Below, piece by piece: positions 35,285 through 46,282 of a DNA stretch of 64,000 nucleotides (the first letter of the stretch is position 1; each line of letters starts with the position of its first letter). The position numbers and the translations under genes are program-made. This stretch comes from Lolium rigidum (lineage: Eukaryota; Streptophyta; Magnoliopsida; Poales; Poaceae): the NCBI RefSeq assembly GCF_022539505.1, contig NC_061508.1:347089484-347153483 (forward strand), written 5' to 3'. The notes below the pieces were generated by a model that made no database searches, was not told where the DNA came from, and saw nothing but the letters and a program-made list of their open reading frames with translations.

Positions 35285-38200
35285 ATGGCGGAAGGCACTC
35301 CGGTCAAGTACGAGGATCCGACCGAGGAGCTCAAGAAGAAGCATGACGAGATCAAGGCAGTCCTCGAAGCCGACCTCATCGGCTCTTTCCACGTAACCCG
35401 CTCACATGGCATCGGGTGGAAAGGGTTCTCACCCGAAGGCGCGCTCGATGGAGTGGACCTCGTCCACCCCGTCGAAGAACGCACCAGGTCGCTCGCGTCA
35501 GAGATCAACTTCATGGTGGCTCATTCGCCGCACCGCCATTCCGAGAGCCTCGGTGAACACTTTGGAGCGTGTCGCTTGCGCGTGATCCGAGAAATCATGA
35601 GCCATCGGCATTCTCCGTCGGGACCAGCTCCGGGGACTTACCAAGGAGAGATGCCACTCCAGTCCCGTCCACCGCTGCCGTTCGCGTTGGCAGCACCAGA
35701 AGTGCCGAGTTCATCGGCATACGTCGTCTACAAGATTGGTGGTGACTACCAATTCTTACATGAGGCGCCCAAGGAGATCCCCCACGGCTACACGTGCGCA
35801 TACGTGCCAGACTGCAGTAACTGGGCACTCTCGAATCAGGCTGCAACAGCAGGGACTTCTGGAACAGCGGGAGGAACGTCGGGAACAGATCTTGAGAAGA
35901 AGACGTGGCTAGCTAAGTACGCCACTCCGACAAACCTCCAGAGCTCAGCCTCCCGCAGCTTGGCTCGTAGCCGGAAAAGCAAGCATGGCTGGCTAAGTAT
36001 GCCACCCCGGCGAATCTTCGTAGTTCGACGCCTGCAGCCTATCACCGCGGATCAGATTTGTACAATTCGAAGACCGGTTCGGCATGATGCCGAAAAGGGG
36101 GACAATCGGCTATTCCAAGCCGTACCCCAATGAGTACGAGTTGATCCCGCTACCACCCAAATATCGGCTCCCTGATTTCACCAAGTTTAATGGATCAGAT
36201 GGTTCCAGCTCCATCGAGCATGTGAGCCGATATTTGGCACAGCTCGGGCACGATCTCAAGCATCGGACGAGCTGCGTGTGAGGTTCTTCGCACAGTCCCT
36301 CACAGATCGGCTTTCGGGTGGTACACATCGCTGCCACCAAACTCAATCCGGACTTGGAAGTAGTTGGAAGAACAGCTCCACGTGCGTATCACTCGAGGCT
36401 TCCGAGGCTGGCATTGCCGATCTAGCACAAGTACGACGAAGCGCGGGGAAACAAGCGAGGAATACGTCCAGCCGCTTCAGACCGTTAGGAACCGATGCTA
36501 TTCGGTTCATGTAAGTGAAAAAGAAGCAGCCGAGTTGGCGGTGGTGGGTCTCTCATCATCGATCAAGGACGTGGCCTCCCAAGCGTACTACCCTTCACCG
36601 GCGCACATGGTGCGTAGTCGCCAGCATATGAACAGCGCCACCCGTATGTTTACCAGGATAAATTCAAGCGTGCGGTGGTCCCGGTTGAGGCGGATGAAGA
36701 TGAAGGTGTCGCGGGAGATCAAGAGGTAGCAGTGGCTGAATGGACTCGGGGGCAAGCCCCGTGTCCCGTAAATGGGTTAAGCCACAAGGTCCTCCAAAAG
36801 GGTTTGACTTCGACGTGACCAAAGCTGAGCAGATTTTCGACCTCTTACTCAAGGAGAAGCAACTAAAATTACCCGAAGGCCACAAGATCCCCACGGTGCA
36901 AGAGCTGAACGGAAAGCCATACCGCAAATGGCATAACACGTTCACCCACGCCACCAACGACCGCAGGGTGTGGCGTCAACAGGTCCAAATGGCGATAGAA
37001 CAAGGGCGGCTAATTTTCAGCCAGCACGCCATGAAGGTCGACACACACCCCTTCCCCGCCGTTAACATGGTGGAGTATACTTACCATGGAGGGTGCCAGC
37101 CAGGATTCTCGTGCAATATCAACATGGTAGGACCCGGGCACCACTCGGTAAGGACGGAGATGAGGGCAGCCTGCTCTCATAGCAAGGACACAGAGGAAGC
37201 CGCTCCACGCGATCGGCGCCGTCACGATGGCAAGCGCTACATCACAGAGGGAGAAGTGAGGAACGTAAGATATCAGCCGACCTCTCTCTGATCACCTCCT
37301 CAACAAGTACGTGGGTCAATACGACCAACGCCGGCGATACAACGACGATGGTGAAAGAGATCGTCTGGCTAGGGACGCCAGGAGACACCGTCGGCATGAT
37401 CGCGACGAGGAGCGATATGAGCGCCACGCCAAGGAAAAGTCGAGAGAGCAAGACGACGTGGATAGGCACTGGGACTGCCCCTTCTTCGTACACTCGCCGG
37501 GATTCAGGAATGAGCCGATTGCCCACAATCGGCAATTGCCCGAATGGAAACAAAAGAAGAAGGATGCAGCTAACGTGTCCGTGTTCAAACGTCTAGGGCC
37601 TCTCCCGCCTCGGAACAAGCATGCCGAGTCCGCTCGGGTGGAAGATCTCGAGGAACTAGAGGACGATGATGAAGAAGAAGACAAGTATCATCGGCCAAGG
37701 TGGTGCCCCGATGGGCTCAGCCGTTCCCAAAAGCGAAGGGTTCAGCGTCTACGTGGGTTGGAGGAAGCCGAAAGGTTATACCCGCACACGTTGAGGAAGG
37801 CGCGGCCTGATCCGGCCGCTAAAATTCAGCGAACCCCGGACGAAGAAGGTCGGCCACAAAGGAAAGAGTGGCGCCCGGACAAAAGAAAGCCGACGATGAG
37901 ACATCGGCCGGCACCAACATGGTGTTCATCCTTCCAACGGAGTTTAGTGCTCCAGGATTAGACGAAGCACCCGTGGCACAACCTGATCGCGGCCCACGGC
38001 CGGTCATCTTTGAGAAGCCACGAGAGAGAAGCTACAGGCATCCGAAGGCCCCGTACTTGCGAGGTTACATCAATGGGCAGCCTCGTCAACAAGATGTTGG
38101 TAGACACCGGAGCGGCAGCTAACATTATGCCATACTCCATGCTACGTCGGTTGGGACGCTCTAGCTCGGATCCGATCAAGACCAATGTGACACCGAGCGA

Positions 38201-38571
38201 TTTCAACGGCCAAGCATCCGACGCACAAGGTGTTCCGAACGTGGATCCGACCGTAGGAAGGAAAACCGTCCCTACGACGTTCTTTATTGTCGACAAGCAA
38301 GAGCTCCTATGCCGTCCTACTAGGGAGAGATTGGATCCACGCCAACCGTTGCATTCCATCCACGATGCACCAATGCCTAATACAAGGGATGGAGATGAAG
38401 TAGAAGTCGTCCACGCAGATGATTCAGCCGAGATTTCAACGGCCGGCATGAATGTTTGGGAGACATCGTGCCAAGAGCCACTCTCGTGCATCAATTTGGA
38501 CGATCGCGAGCGCATCGACGTGACAAAGGACGGGGTTAGGCTGGTTTTATCCACCGGCCTGACCGTGTAAC
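35285..38571 (+). pseudogene. gag and aspartic protease of the gypsy-type element (frameshifted)
   Basis: The first ATG (35285) in the open frame begins MAEGTPVKYEDPTEELKKKH. Further gag pieces in shifting frames are PPKYRLPDFTKFNGSDGSSS (about 36160-36220), KGFDFDVTKAEQIFDLLLKE (about 36800) and HAMKVDTHPFPAVNMVEY (about 37030-37080), plus a very charged segment at 37311-37900. The protease motif LVDTGAAANIMPY is at about 38097-38135, followed by text typical of gypsy proteases. The sequence then ends without RT. At least four frame changes show that the copy is defective. Confidence 0.8.
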
Positions 38572-39650
38572 AAGAGCAACATCTATGGACAAACATGGCG
38601 ATGCCGATCCATGTGATCGGCCCCAAGGATCTATGGAGGAACATTGCAAAACCTTCATTGAACAATTTAACATGGAGGCCGATTCCAGCAATCGGCCAAA
38701 ATTATCTTCACCATTCATTCTGCCTGGGTTCAATGTCAATCTAATGGGCGATGGGTTTGCGTCGGCTGATGAGCTGGAAGAAATCCACACTGGTCCTAAC
38801 AGAGCCGACGTTCACATATAGTGCCTTGGCTAACTCACGCAGCCGATATCAGCAGCTACCCGGCGGAATCGGCTCGGGGGCACCTAATCGGATGAACATG
38901 TGCGATACATGTGCAGAGAAAACATTGGGGGCCGATAGGAAAAATCGGCCCGTAAAAAAATTCTCATGAGGAACAAAGCCGATGCATAGCCATCGACTCT
39001 AGCACAACGACACAGGATCTACCAAGTATGCGTGTTCAAGACACGAGGACCTCCAACTCTTTGTCAGAGGAGTTTTGGTTTCTAAAGCCGCCGGTGACCA
39101 TCTGCAGTATCGGCTTTCAACGGAAGAAGGGTGATCGGCTCTGGCTGGCTCTGCATGGTAGCTCTCTCAGACATGATCGAGCTCGGGTCCATTTGTCTGA
39201 ATTACGTGTCCTCATCACTGTTTGCACCTCGACTGAGGCTCGGGGGCAGCTGGCCTGGTGGATGCTCTGTTTTTGGAAGCCGATTAGGTTGCCATCGGCT
39301 AGTCCTGTGTCGCGATCTTCTTCAAAGGTGGTGGTCCATCAGAGCTCAAACTCATCAGTCGAAAAGATGAAGGATAGATCATGAGGGATTGATGCGCTAA
39401 CATCGGCTTACTGAGCGTTGACCAGGTTTACGATCACTCCGTAGTCGAAGAGATGAAGGACGGATTATGAGGGACCGATGCGTTGCCATCGGCTAATTGA
39501 GAATTGGCTAAGAGACAATCGGCAAAATCAGTATGAGGGGAAATCGGCTAAATTGGCATAAAGGAAATCGGCAAAATCAAATTGGGGAACTTCTTCATTG
39601 ATAAACGAGATTTCTTACATAAAAAGAGCCGATTGCTCTCAAAAGGAAGT
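38572..39650. other. Internal non-coding part of the gypsy-type element, rich in ATCGGC motifs
   Basis: No domain is seen. ATCGGC and GCCGAT recur every few tens of bases, often as close inverted pairs (for example about 38672-38694 and 38930-38950). A direct repeat of about 50 bases occurs at about 39362-39411 and 39448-39497. Confidence 0.6.
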
Positions 39651-39651
39651 A

Positions 39652-40248
39652 CTAAGGGGATACATTGCCCCGTCTACTACTACTCGATCCTATGCTAAGG
39701 GTCCTATCTACGGGCCGTCGCTGCCCTCGTCGTCGCCGTCGTCGCCGCCGCTCGGCGCTACTCCCGGCGGGCTCATCGTCGCCTGCCGTAGCGGCCGCCG
39801 GCGGGACCTTCGTTGTCCTCATCCTCCTCGTCGTTGTCGTCGTCGCCGTCGTCGAAGTCACCGAGATTCCCCGGCCGGGCAGTGGCGCTTGGCCGGCGGT
39901 TCGTCGAGGAGGTGTCGTCCTCCTCCTCCTCCTCCTCCTCCTCCTCCTCCTCCTCCTCTTCCTCCTCCTCCTCCTCGGAGAAGGTGAAGTCATTGCAGGA
40001 GAGGCGATCGTCATCGCCTCCTCCTCCGTCTCCCCGTCGGCGAGGAAGCGGAGGTCACTTTCCCCATCGGTCGAGGACTTGTCGTCCTCCGACCGGATGG
40101 AGAAGTCGTGACTCGGCTCATCCCCGGCCTCGATGGCGCGGCGGATGTTGGCCGCGTGGGCCTCCGCCGGGTTCCACTCCGGCGTCGGCTCGCGGGAGGA
40201 GGAGGACTCGATGGAAAGACCCGATGAGGCGGAGGAAGAAGAAGACAT
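39652..40248 (-). CDS. Antisense ORF of the gypsy-type element (Ser/acidic protein)
   Basis: The ATG at 40248 starts MSSSSSASSGLSIESSSSRE, continues with PTPEWNPAEAHAANIRRAIE and an acidic stretch (SEDDKSSTDGESDLRF). From about 39970 a (GAG)n repeat shifts this frame into poly-Arg. The neighbouring frame would continue as poly-Glu and DDGDDDDNDEEDEDNE, so the repeat probably caused a slip. Antisense ORFs between pol and the 3' LTR are described for the Tat lineage; their role is unknown. TATTTAA at about 40314-40320 lies upstream as a possible promoter. Confidence 0.55.
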   Translation of the reverse strand: MSSSSSASSGLSIESSSSREPTPEWNPAEAHAANIRRAIEAGDEPSHDFSIRSEDDKSSTDGESDLRFLADGETEEEAMTIASPAMTSPSPRRRRRKRRRRRRRRRRRRRTTPPRRTAGQAPLPGRGISVTSTTATTTTTRRMRTTKVPPAAATAGDDEPAGSSAERRRRRRRRGQRRPVDRTLSIGSSSSRRGNVSP

Positions 40249-40535
40249 GGTGGCGCAGGAGGGCTTTTGGAGTGCTAGTGCGAAGAGGATGAAGAAGCAA
40301 ACTGTTTGGAACGGTTAAATAAAAGGGGGTATAGTGGAGATTCAATGCCACGGCAGTTTCCGAGGAAGTGGTGCCCAACGGAAGAAAAAAAAATTTGTCA
40401 GGCCACGCGGAGAAGTGGAGGAGGCAAGGCATCATGATGAAGGATTCTGCGGCAGTTTTGCTCTGCCACGACATGACCCGACGAAGGAAAAGCGTAATGA
40501 TTTTGGAAATGTCATTTCCAAAACCAGGGGGCATG

Positions 40536-41702
40536 TGTTATCACCGAATTTGACCGGATCGTAGGTGGGCCGCGATTGGAGATGGGCGTGAAGAATATAC
40601 ATAGAAGAAATACATGAATCGGCCTTCCATACCAAGTTTGGGCTAGTTTGCCCGTGTATCCGTAACATAGTAGGATACGTGTCGCTTAGAAGTTAGAGTT
40701 TAACCCGTGCACGGTTAGGTGCACGCCTGAATTAGAAATTCCCCTGACTATAAATATGTATCTAGGGTTTATGAAATAAACAACAATCACGTTCACCACA
40801 AACCAATCTAGGCGCATCGCCAACTCCCCCATCTCGAGGGTTTCTTCCGGGTAAGCACCATGCTGCCTAGATCGCATCTTGCGATCTAGGCAGCACACGT
40901 TTATTCGTCGTCCATGCATTGCTTGTACGGAAGCCTTTTTGATGGCGAGCAACGTAGTTATCATAGATGTTTTAGGGTTAGCATTGTTCATCATATCATA
41001 TGCTATCGTCGTGCAACCTTTAGGCATCTAGCCGCCCTTACGCCTATCTTGGGTGTAAGGGCGGCACCCCGCTTGATCATTGTTTAGTAGATCCGATCCG
41101 TTATGATTGCTCCTTGTTCTTCAAGGATTAGTTTAATATCCGCATCGTTAGGCCTTACAAACGGGTCGAAGGATCCAGATGGCGCGTAGGGTGTAGTTTG
41201 CTAGCCCTAGACAGGATGTTCCGAGGATCAACTTCGTGTTGGTTTTTAGGCCTTGTCTAGGGTTGGCTTACGATCACCGTGCGTGGCCGCTGATGCTCGA
41301 TCACGAGTAGGATGTGCCGATTATGCGGTGAAAACCCCAAATCATAGTAGGTCGCTTTAGCTTTATCTTGATCAAGCAGGACCACCATCTGATCGTACAC
41401 CTCGTACGCATCATGGGTGAATCGGCTCTTTGAGCCGATTCACAGGACAACCTGAGAGCCGATCGAGGCTCGTATTTAACGTTTACGTGTATGCCATGCA
41501 GGAAACTAAGCGAGGCATCATCCAATACCTTCCCCGACCGTGTATAGGTCAAGTGGCACGCCCTTGCATCAGCATCGGACGTGCGTGCCGAAGGCTTTGC
41601 GGGCCGTCGCTCGGAGGGACCAGGGCCAGCCGCAGTCCTGGGAGATTCCCGGCTCTACGGTGTTGCCCGTCGCTGCCCGCCGGTGGGTTTCTGACCGCAA
41701 CA
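40536..41702 (+). repeat. 3' LTR of the gypsy-type element (1167 bp)
   Basis: Begins TGTTATCACC after the G-rich ACCAGGGGGCATG and ends CCGCAACA at 41702. It matches the 5' LTR along its length. Confidence 0.92.
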
Positions 41703-41874
41703 AGACCCGAGGACGCAAGACCGATATCACGGAGGCATGTAAGAGAAGGAGAAAGAGGAGCTGGGAGCTCCAGGGCCGGCACTGCCGCCCACCACAGGCC
41801 GGCACTGCCGCCGACCCCGGCACTGCCGGCTGGAATGCCCCAGCACTGCCGCCAAGCCACCAGCTCGACGCCCG
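41703..41874. other. Right half of the sequence split by the gypsy-type element
   Basis: It continues the pre-insertion sequence after AGACC. It has four close copies of CCGGCACTGCCG-type palindromes (about 41774-41830), which resemble in design, not in sequence, the GGAAGTTCC palindromes of the Sirevirus LTR. Confidence 0.5.
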
Positions 41875-43372
41875 TGATACGTCTCCAACGTATCTATAAT
41901 TTCTGATGTTCCATGCTTGTTTTATGACAATATCTACATGTTTTGTTCACACTTTATATCGTTTTTATGTGTTTTCTGGAACTAACCTATTGACAAGATG
42001 CCACAGTGCCGCTCCTCGTTTTCTCGCTGTTTTTGGTTCCGTAAAGGCTGTTCAGGCAATATTCTCGAATTCGACGAAACGAAGACCAAACCTCCTATTT
42101 TTCCCGAAGCATCCGTAACACCGAAGAAGAGTCGGAGAGGGGCCAGAGGGCCACCACACCATAAGGCGGCGCGGCCCGGCCTGGGCCCGCGCTGGCCTAT
42201 GGTGGGGAGCCCCCAGGCACCCCCCTGCGCCGCCTCTTCGCCTATTAAAGCCGTCTCGACCTAAAAACGCGAGAACTCTTGACGAAACTCTAGAAAGACT
42301 CCAGGGGCGCCGCCGCCATCGCGAAAGTCCAATTCGGGGGACAGAACTCTCTGTTCCGGCACCCTGCCGGGGCGGGGAATTGCCCCCGGAGTCATCTCCA
42401 CCGCCGTCTCCACCGCCATCTTCACCGCCATCGCTGTCTCCATGATGAGGAGGGAGTAATCCACCCCCGGGGCTGAGGGCTCCACCGTAGCTATGTGGTT
42501 AATCTCTCTCTCGTACTCCAATACAATGATCTCATGAATTGCTTTGCATGATTGAGATCCATATGATGAGCTTTGTATCGCTACTAGTTTATGTGCTACT
42601 CATGTGATGTTATTAAAGTAGTCTATTCCTCCCGCTTGGTGTAAAGGTGACTAGTGTGTGCACCGTGTGGTTCTTGTCGTAGGCTATGATCATGATCTCT
42701 TGTAGATTGTGGAGTTAATTATCATTATGATAGTATTGATGTGATCTATTCCTCCTTCATAGTGTAATGTGGACAGTGTGTGCACTATGTTAGTTCTTGG
42801 TTTATTTTGCAATGATCTATTATGCTCTAAGGTTATTTAAATATGAACATTGAATTGTGGAGCTTGTTAACTCCGGCATTGACGGTTCGTGTAATCCTAC
42901 GCAATGTGTTCATCATCCAACAAAAGAGTGTATGTAGCACATAAGAGAAAGAGTTATTTATTATGCGATCAATGTTGAGAGTGTCCACTAGTGAAAGTAT
43001 GATCCCTAGGCCTTGTTTCCAAACATCGAATCTCCGTTTATTTACTGTTCTGTTGCATGTTTACTCGCTGCCATATTTTATTCAGATTGCTTTTACCACT
43101 CATATACATCCATACTACTTGTATTTCACTATCTCTTCGCCGAACTATTGCACCTATACATCTGACAAGTGTATTAGGTGTGTTGGGGACACAAGAGACT
43201 TCTTGCTTTGTGGTTGCAGGGGTTGCTTGAGAGGGATATCTTTGACCTCTTCCTCCCCGAGATCGATAAACCTTGGGTGATCCACTTAAGGGAAACTTGC
43301 TGCTGTTCTACAAACCTCTCGCTCTTGGAGGCCCAACACCGTCTACAAGAATAGAAGCTCCCGTAGACATCA
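41875..43372 (+). repeat. 5' LTR of the Athila/Sabrina-like element
   Basis: Starts TGATACGTCTCCAACG and ends GTAGACATCA, placed ten bases before the PBS. Length 1498 bp. CTATTAAAGCC at about 42241-42251 may be the TATA region. Confidence 0.78.
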
Positions 43373-43382
43373 AGCTATTTTC

Positions 43383-43400
43383 TGGCGCCGTTGCCGGGGA
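43383..43400 (+). promoter_or_regulatory. Primer-binding site, tRNA-Asp type
   Basis: TGGCGCCGTTGCCGGGGA is the PBS usual for Athila-lineage gypsy elements, complementary to the 3' end of tRNA-Asp. Confidence 0.8.
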
Positions 43401-43545
43401 GGTAAGGTAAAAGGTATTCACATCCTCCGACTACTAAGCTATTTCCTAGCACTGTTGCCGGTGTGTGAGTGCTCGAAGCTATCTCCTTTAGATTCTGCAA
43501 TTGCATCTTTTTGTTTCTTGTTTTTATTTTCACTAGTTAGGCAAA

Positions 43546-46282
43546 ATGGAAAACAACAACAAAATTGGTGAGCTTTTTAATCTTTTTCCTGATTTAGAAT
43601 TGTTTGATGCAAAAATTAAAAAACCTATGGAACCTTATTTGCATGCTAGTAGCGATGTTATTAGTATGAATGCAATTACTGCTAATGCTATGGAGAAGTC
43701 TAAGCTTGGGGAAGCTAGTTTTTGTGATATTTTTAGCTTCCCATCTTTAGGGGAGAAAATTTGCTCTGATAATACTTTATCTCCCATATGCGATAACTCT
43801 AATGATGCTTGTGATATTTTAAATGCACCTACTGAAAGTATTCCATATAAAATACCTATGAAAATTATTGAACGTGTTATGGATAACCGCTATGAAGGGG
43901 ATGAAACTGTGCATCCTGGAGATCATTTACTGTTTTTGCATGAATTATGTGGGTTATTCAAGTGTGCAGTATCTCTATGGATGAAGTGAAGAAGAAATTA
44001 TTCTCTATGTCGTTGTCCGGTAAAGCGGCGCATTGGCATAAACTCGTCGAAGGATGAGCATTCTCTTGATTGGAAGGATATTGTGCCTCTATTTCATTCT
44101 AAATTCTATCCTCCAAGTGAAATTCACAAAGACCGAAACCGAATATATAATTTCTGGCCTCATGATGGAGAGAGTATTGCCCAAGCATGGGAGAGATTGA
44201 AGTCTTTAATGCTCAAATGCCCCAATCATGAGCTTCCAGTAATATCATCATTGATAATTTCTATGCAAGACTTTCTTTTCAAGATAAGACCTTGCCGGAT
44301 ACTACTTGTTCTGGATCATTCACGCGCAACAAAGAAGAGTTTAAAAGGGACCTTCTTGATCGGATTAAGGAGAACGCTCGAAGATTGGGAGAACGACAAA
44401 GGTAAAGAGTCGGTATAAATTATGATTATGAATGCATTAAAGCTTTTATGGATACCGATAAATTTCGAAATATGAGTGCTACTTATGGTCTTGACTCTCA
44501 AGTTGCCGCAAATCTTTATAAAGCCTTTGCTTCTCATTTTGAATTGCCTAAAAAGAATTTTGATAAGTATCATGAACCTTTTAAAGAGGCTTGCATGAAG
44601 AATGAAATTGTTGTTAATTATTGCAATAAGCATGCTCAAACTCCTAAGAATGCTATTTCTTATAAGCATGTTAATTTTTGTGGAATACATAGACCTTGTG
44701 GAATTAATCAAATCAAAGATGAATATTGTATCCATCATGCTAATGAAAAAACTAGAAAGTAGTTTAGGGCTCTAGATGATCTTGGTAAAAAAGTTTGTGC
44801 CCTCTATCCTTTTATTTGTGAAGTTTGCCACGAAGTGGGTCATTTTAATTTTCAATGCTCCTCCAATGATAATTTGAACCCAATGAGTGCTGCAAATTTG
44901 TATTGTGATGATGAAATTACTCCTAATCAGCATGATGAACTTACTTTGTTTTTGGGGTGTGAAGAACTGTCGAGAAAAATCTCTTTGTTACATATGAGTG
45001 ATCTTGATATTGATGATGTCCTGCATGGGTGTTTTTCTTATTGCATTGATAATAGCCATACAAATACTTACATACAAAATATTTTAGAAGATGACACCTT
45101 GCCAAAATATGATAGGACCGCTGTGTGTTTTCAACTAATTAATGAAAAGGAGGGATCCTCCCAAGTTTCTTCTATTGTTTCGAAAGTAAATCAGGTTATG
45201 CGGACAAGCCACCCTTCAAGCCTCTTCCTCCTAAAGAAGGGAACGAGGAGAAGGAAGAGAAGAAGAAGAAGAAGGGAACGAAGAAGAAGAAGAAGAAGAA
45301 GAAGAAGAAGAAGAAGGAGAATAAAAAGAAAGAGGTAACGGCGTATCACCGCGTGAATGAAATAACGCTAGGTAACCGTAAGTATGTTGCTCCTAATGAT
45401 TATTATGATAATGAATCTGAATACGATGATCTTCCTATGCCCTTTACATACATTAGTGATCATGATTTGAATGAGCACACTATTTTTGATATTGCAAATC
45501 TCCGGGAAACTAATTCTGAAAATGATGATGATAATAATTGCCATAGTGTCGGTGCTATCCATGCTTCCTCCCATAATGATATAGAAAGCTCTAAGCTTGG
45601 GGAAGAGGTGTTTGAAAATCCTTTTGCTACTGATCATTATGTGTTTGATACATCTCCTTCTAATAACAATGATGGTATGGACACAGATAAACCAACTGTG
45701 AAAGATAACTATTCTATTTCTTATGATGACACTGTGCCTCCGATCTTTGATGATTATTATAAAGAATGCTATGATATAGGTTATAACTATCCTTATGAAA
45801 CTTGTCATAGTCATGATTGGATTACCAAAAACAATTCCCTTAATATGCAACTTGTTTACCATGTTCAAATTCTTGATAATAATCTTGCTCCAATTACTAT
45901 TAGTGAGAAGAACTCTTCTTATGCCAAAATTAATGATACTTCTATGCATATGAACCATGATAAGAATGTTTTAAGTGATGGGTATATTGTGGATTTCATC
46001 AATGATGCTACTAAAAGCTATTATGAGAGAGGGAAATATGGTTATATGCACCTTCATAATATTAAGTTTCCCCTCTTTATGTTGAGAATCTTGAAGTTAC
46101 TCATGTTCTATCCTCTTATGCTTGTCACTGTGTTCTTCATGAATTCATTTGTGTACAAGACTCCTCTTCATAGGAAGCATGTTAGACTTAAATGTGTTTT
46201 GGATTTGCTTCTTGATGCTCTCTTTTTGCTCCAAATACTATTTCCTGCGAGCGCAACATTAAAACTGCCGAGCCCATCTTAA
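43546..46282 (+). pseudogene. gag-like region of the Athila/Sabrina-like element (frameshifted)
   Basis: The ATG at 43546 begins MENNNKIGELFNLFPDLELF. The reading breaks after 43989 and resumes in pieces (44083-44418, 44448-44762, 44835-45338 and 45353-46282). A CH-C type stretch (VCHEVGHFNFQC) lies at about 44823-44858. An (AAG)n run at 45228-45340 gives poly-Lys or poly-Arg depending on frame, and marks another frame change. The last piece is acidic (NEITLGNRKYVAPNDYYDNE and on), then hydrophobic (LLMFYPLMLVTVFFMNSF, about 46105-46155). No protease, RT or integrase follows. Confidence 0.65.

Larger units (their letters stand above)
34072..41702 (+). mobile_element. Complete gypsy-type LTR retrotransposon lacking RT and integrase (7631 bp)
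   Basis: Two highly similar LTRs (34072-35223 and 40536-41702), both TGTTATCACC ... CCGCAACA, are flanked by perfect 5-bp duplications AGACC (34067-34071 and 41703-41707). The interior has gag and protease remnants on plus and an acidic ORF on minus, but no reverse transcriptase, RNase H or integrase. This fits the TR-GAG/LARD class, moved by enzymes of another element. The gag type and the antisense ORF before the 3' LTR recall the Tat lineage of gypsy elements. The intact TSD and similar LTRs indicate a fairly recent insertion. Confidence 0.9.

Noticed and set aside
45228..45340. A Lys/Arg-rich nuclear localisation domain
   Set aside because: Produced by an (AAG)n microsatellite in a frameshifted retrotransposon.
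44316..45958. Minus-strand ORFs rich in Ile and Met across the Athila-like gag
   Set aside because: Antisense shadows of an AT-rich coding region; the plus strand carries the gag-like reading.
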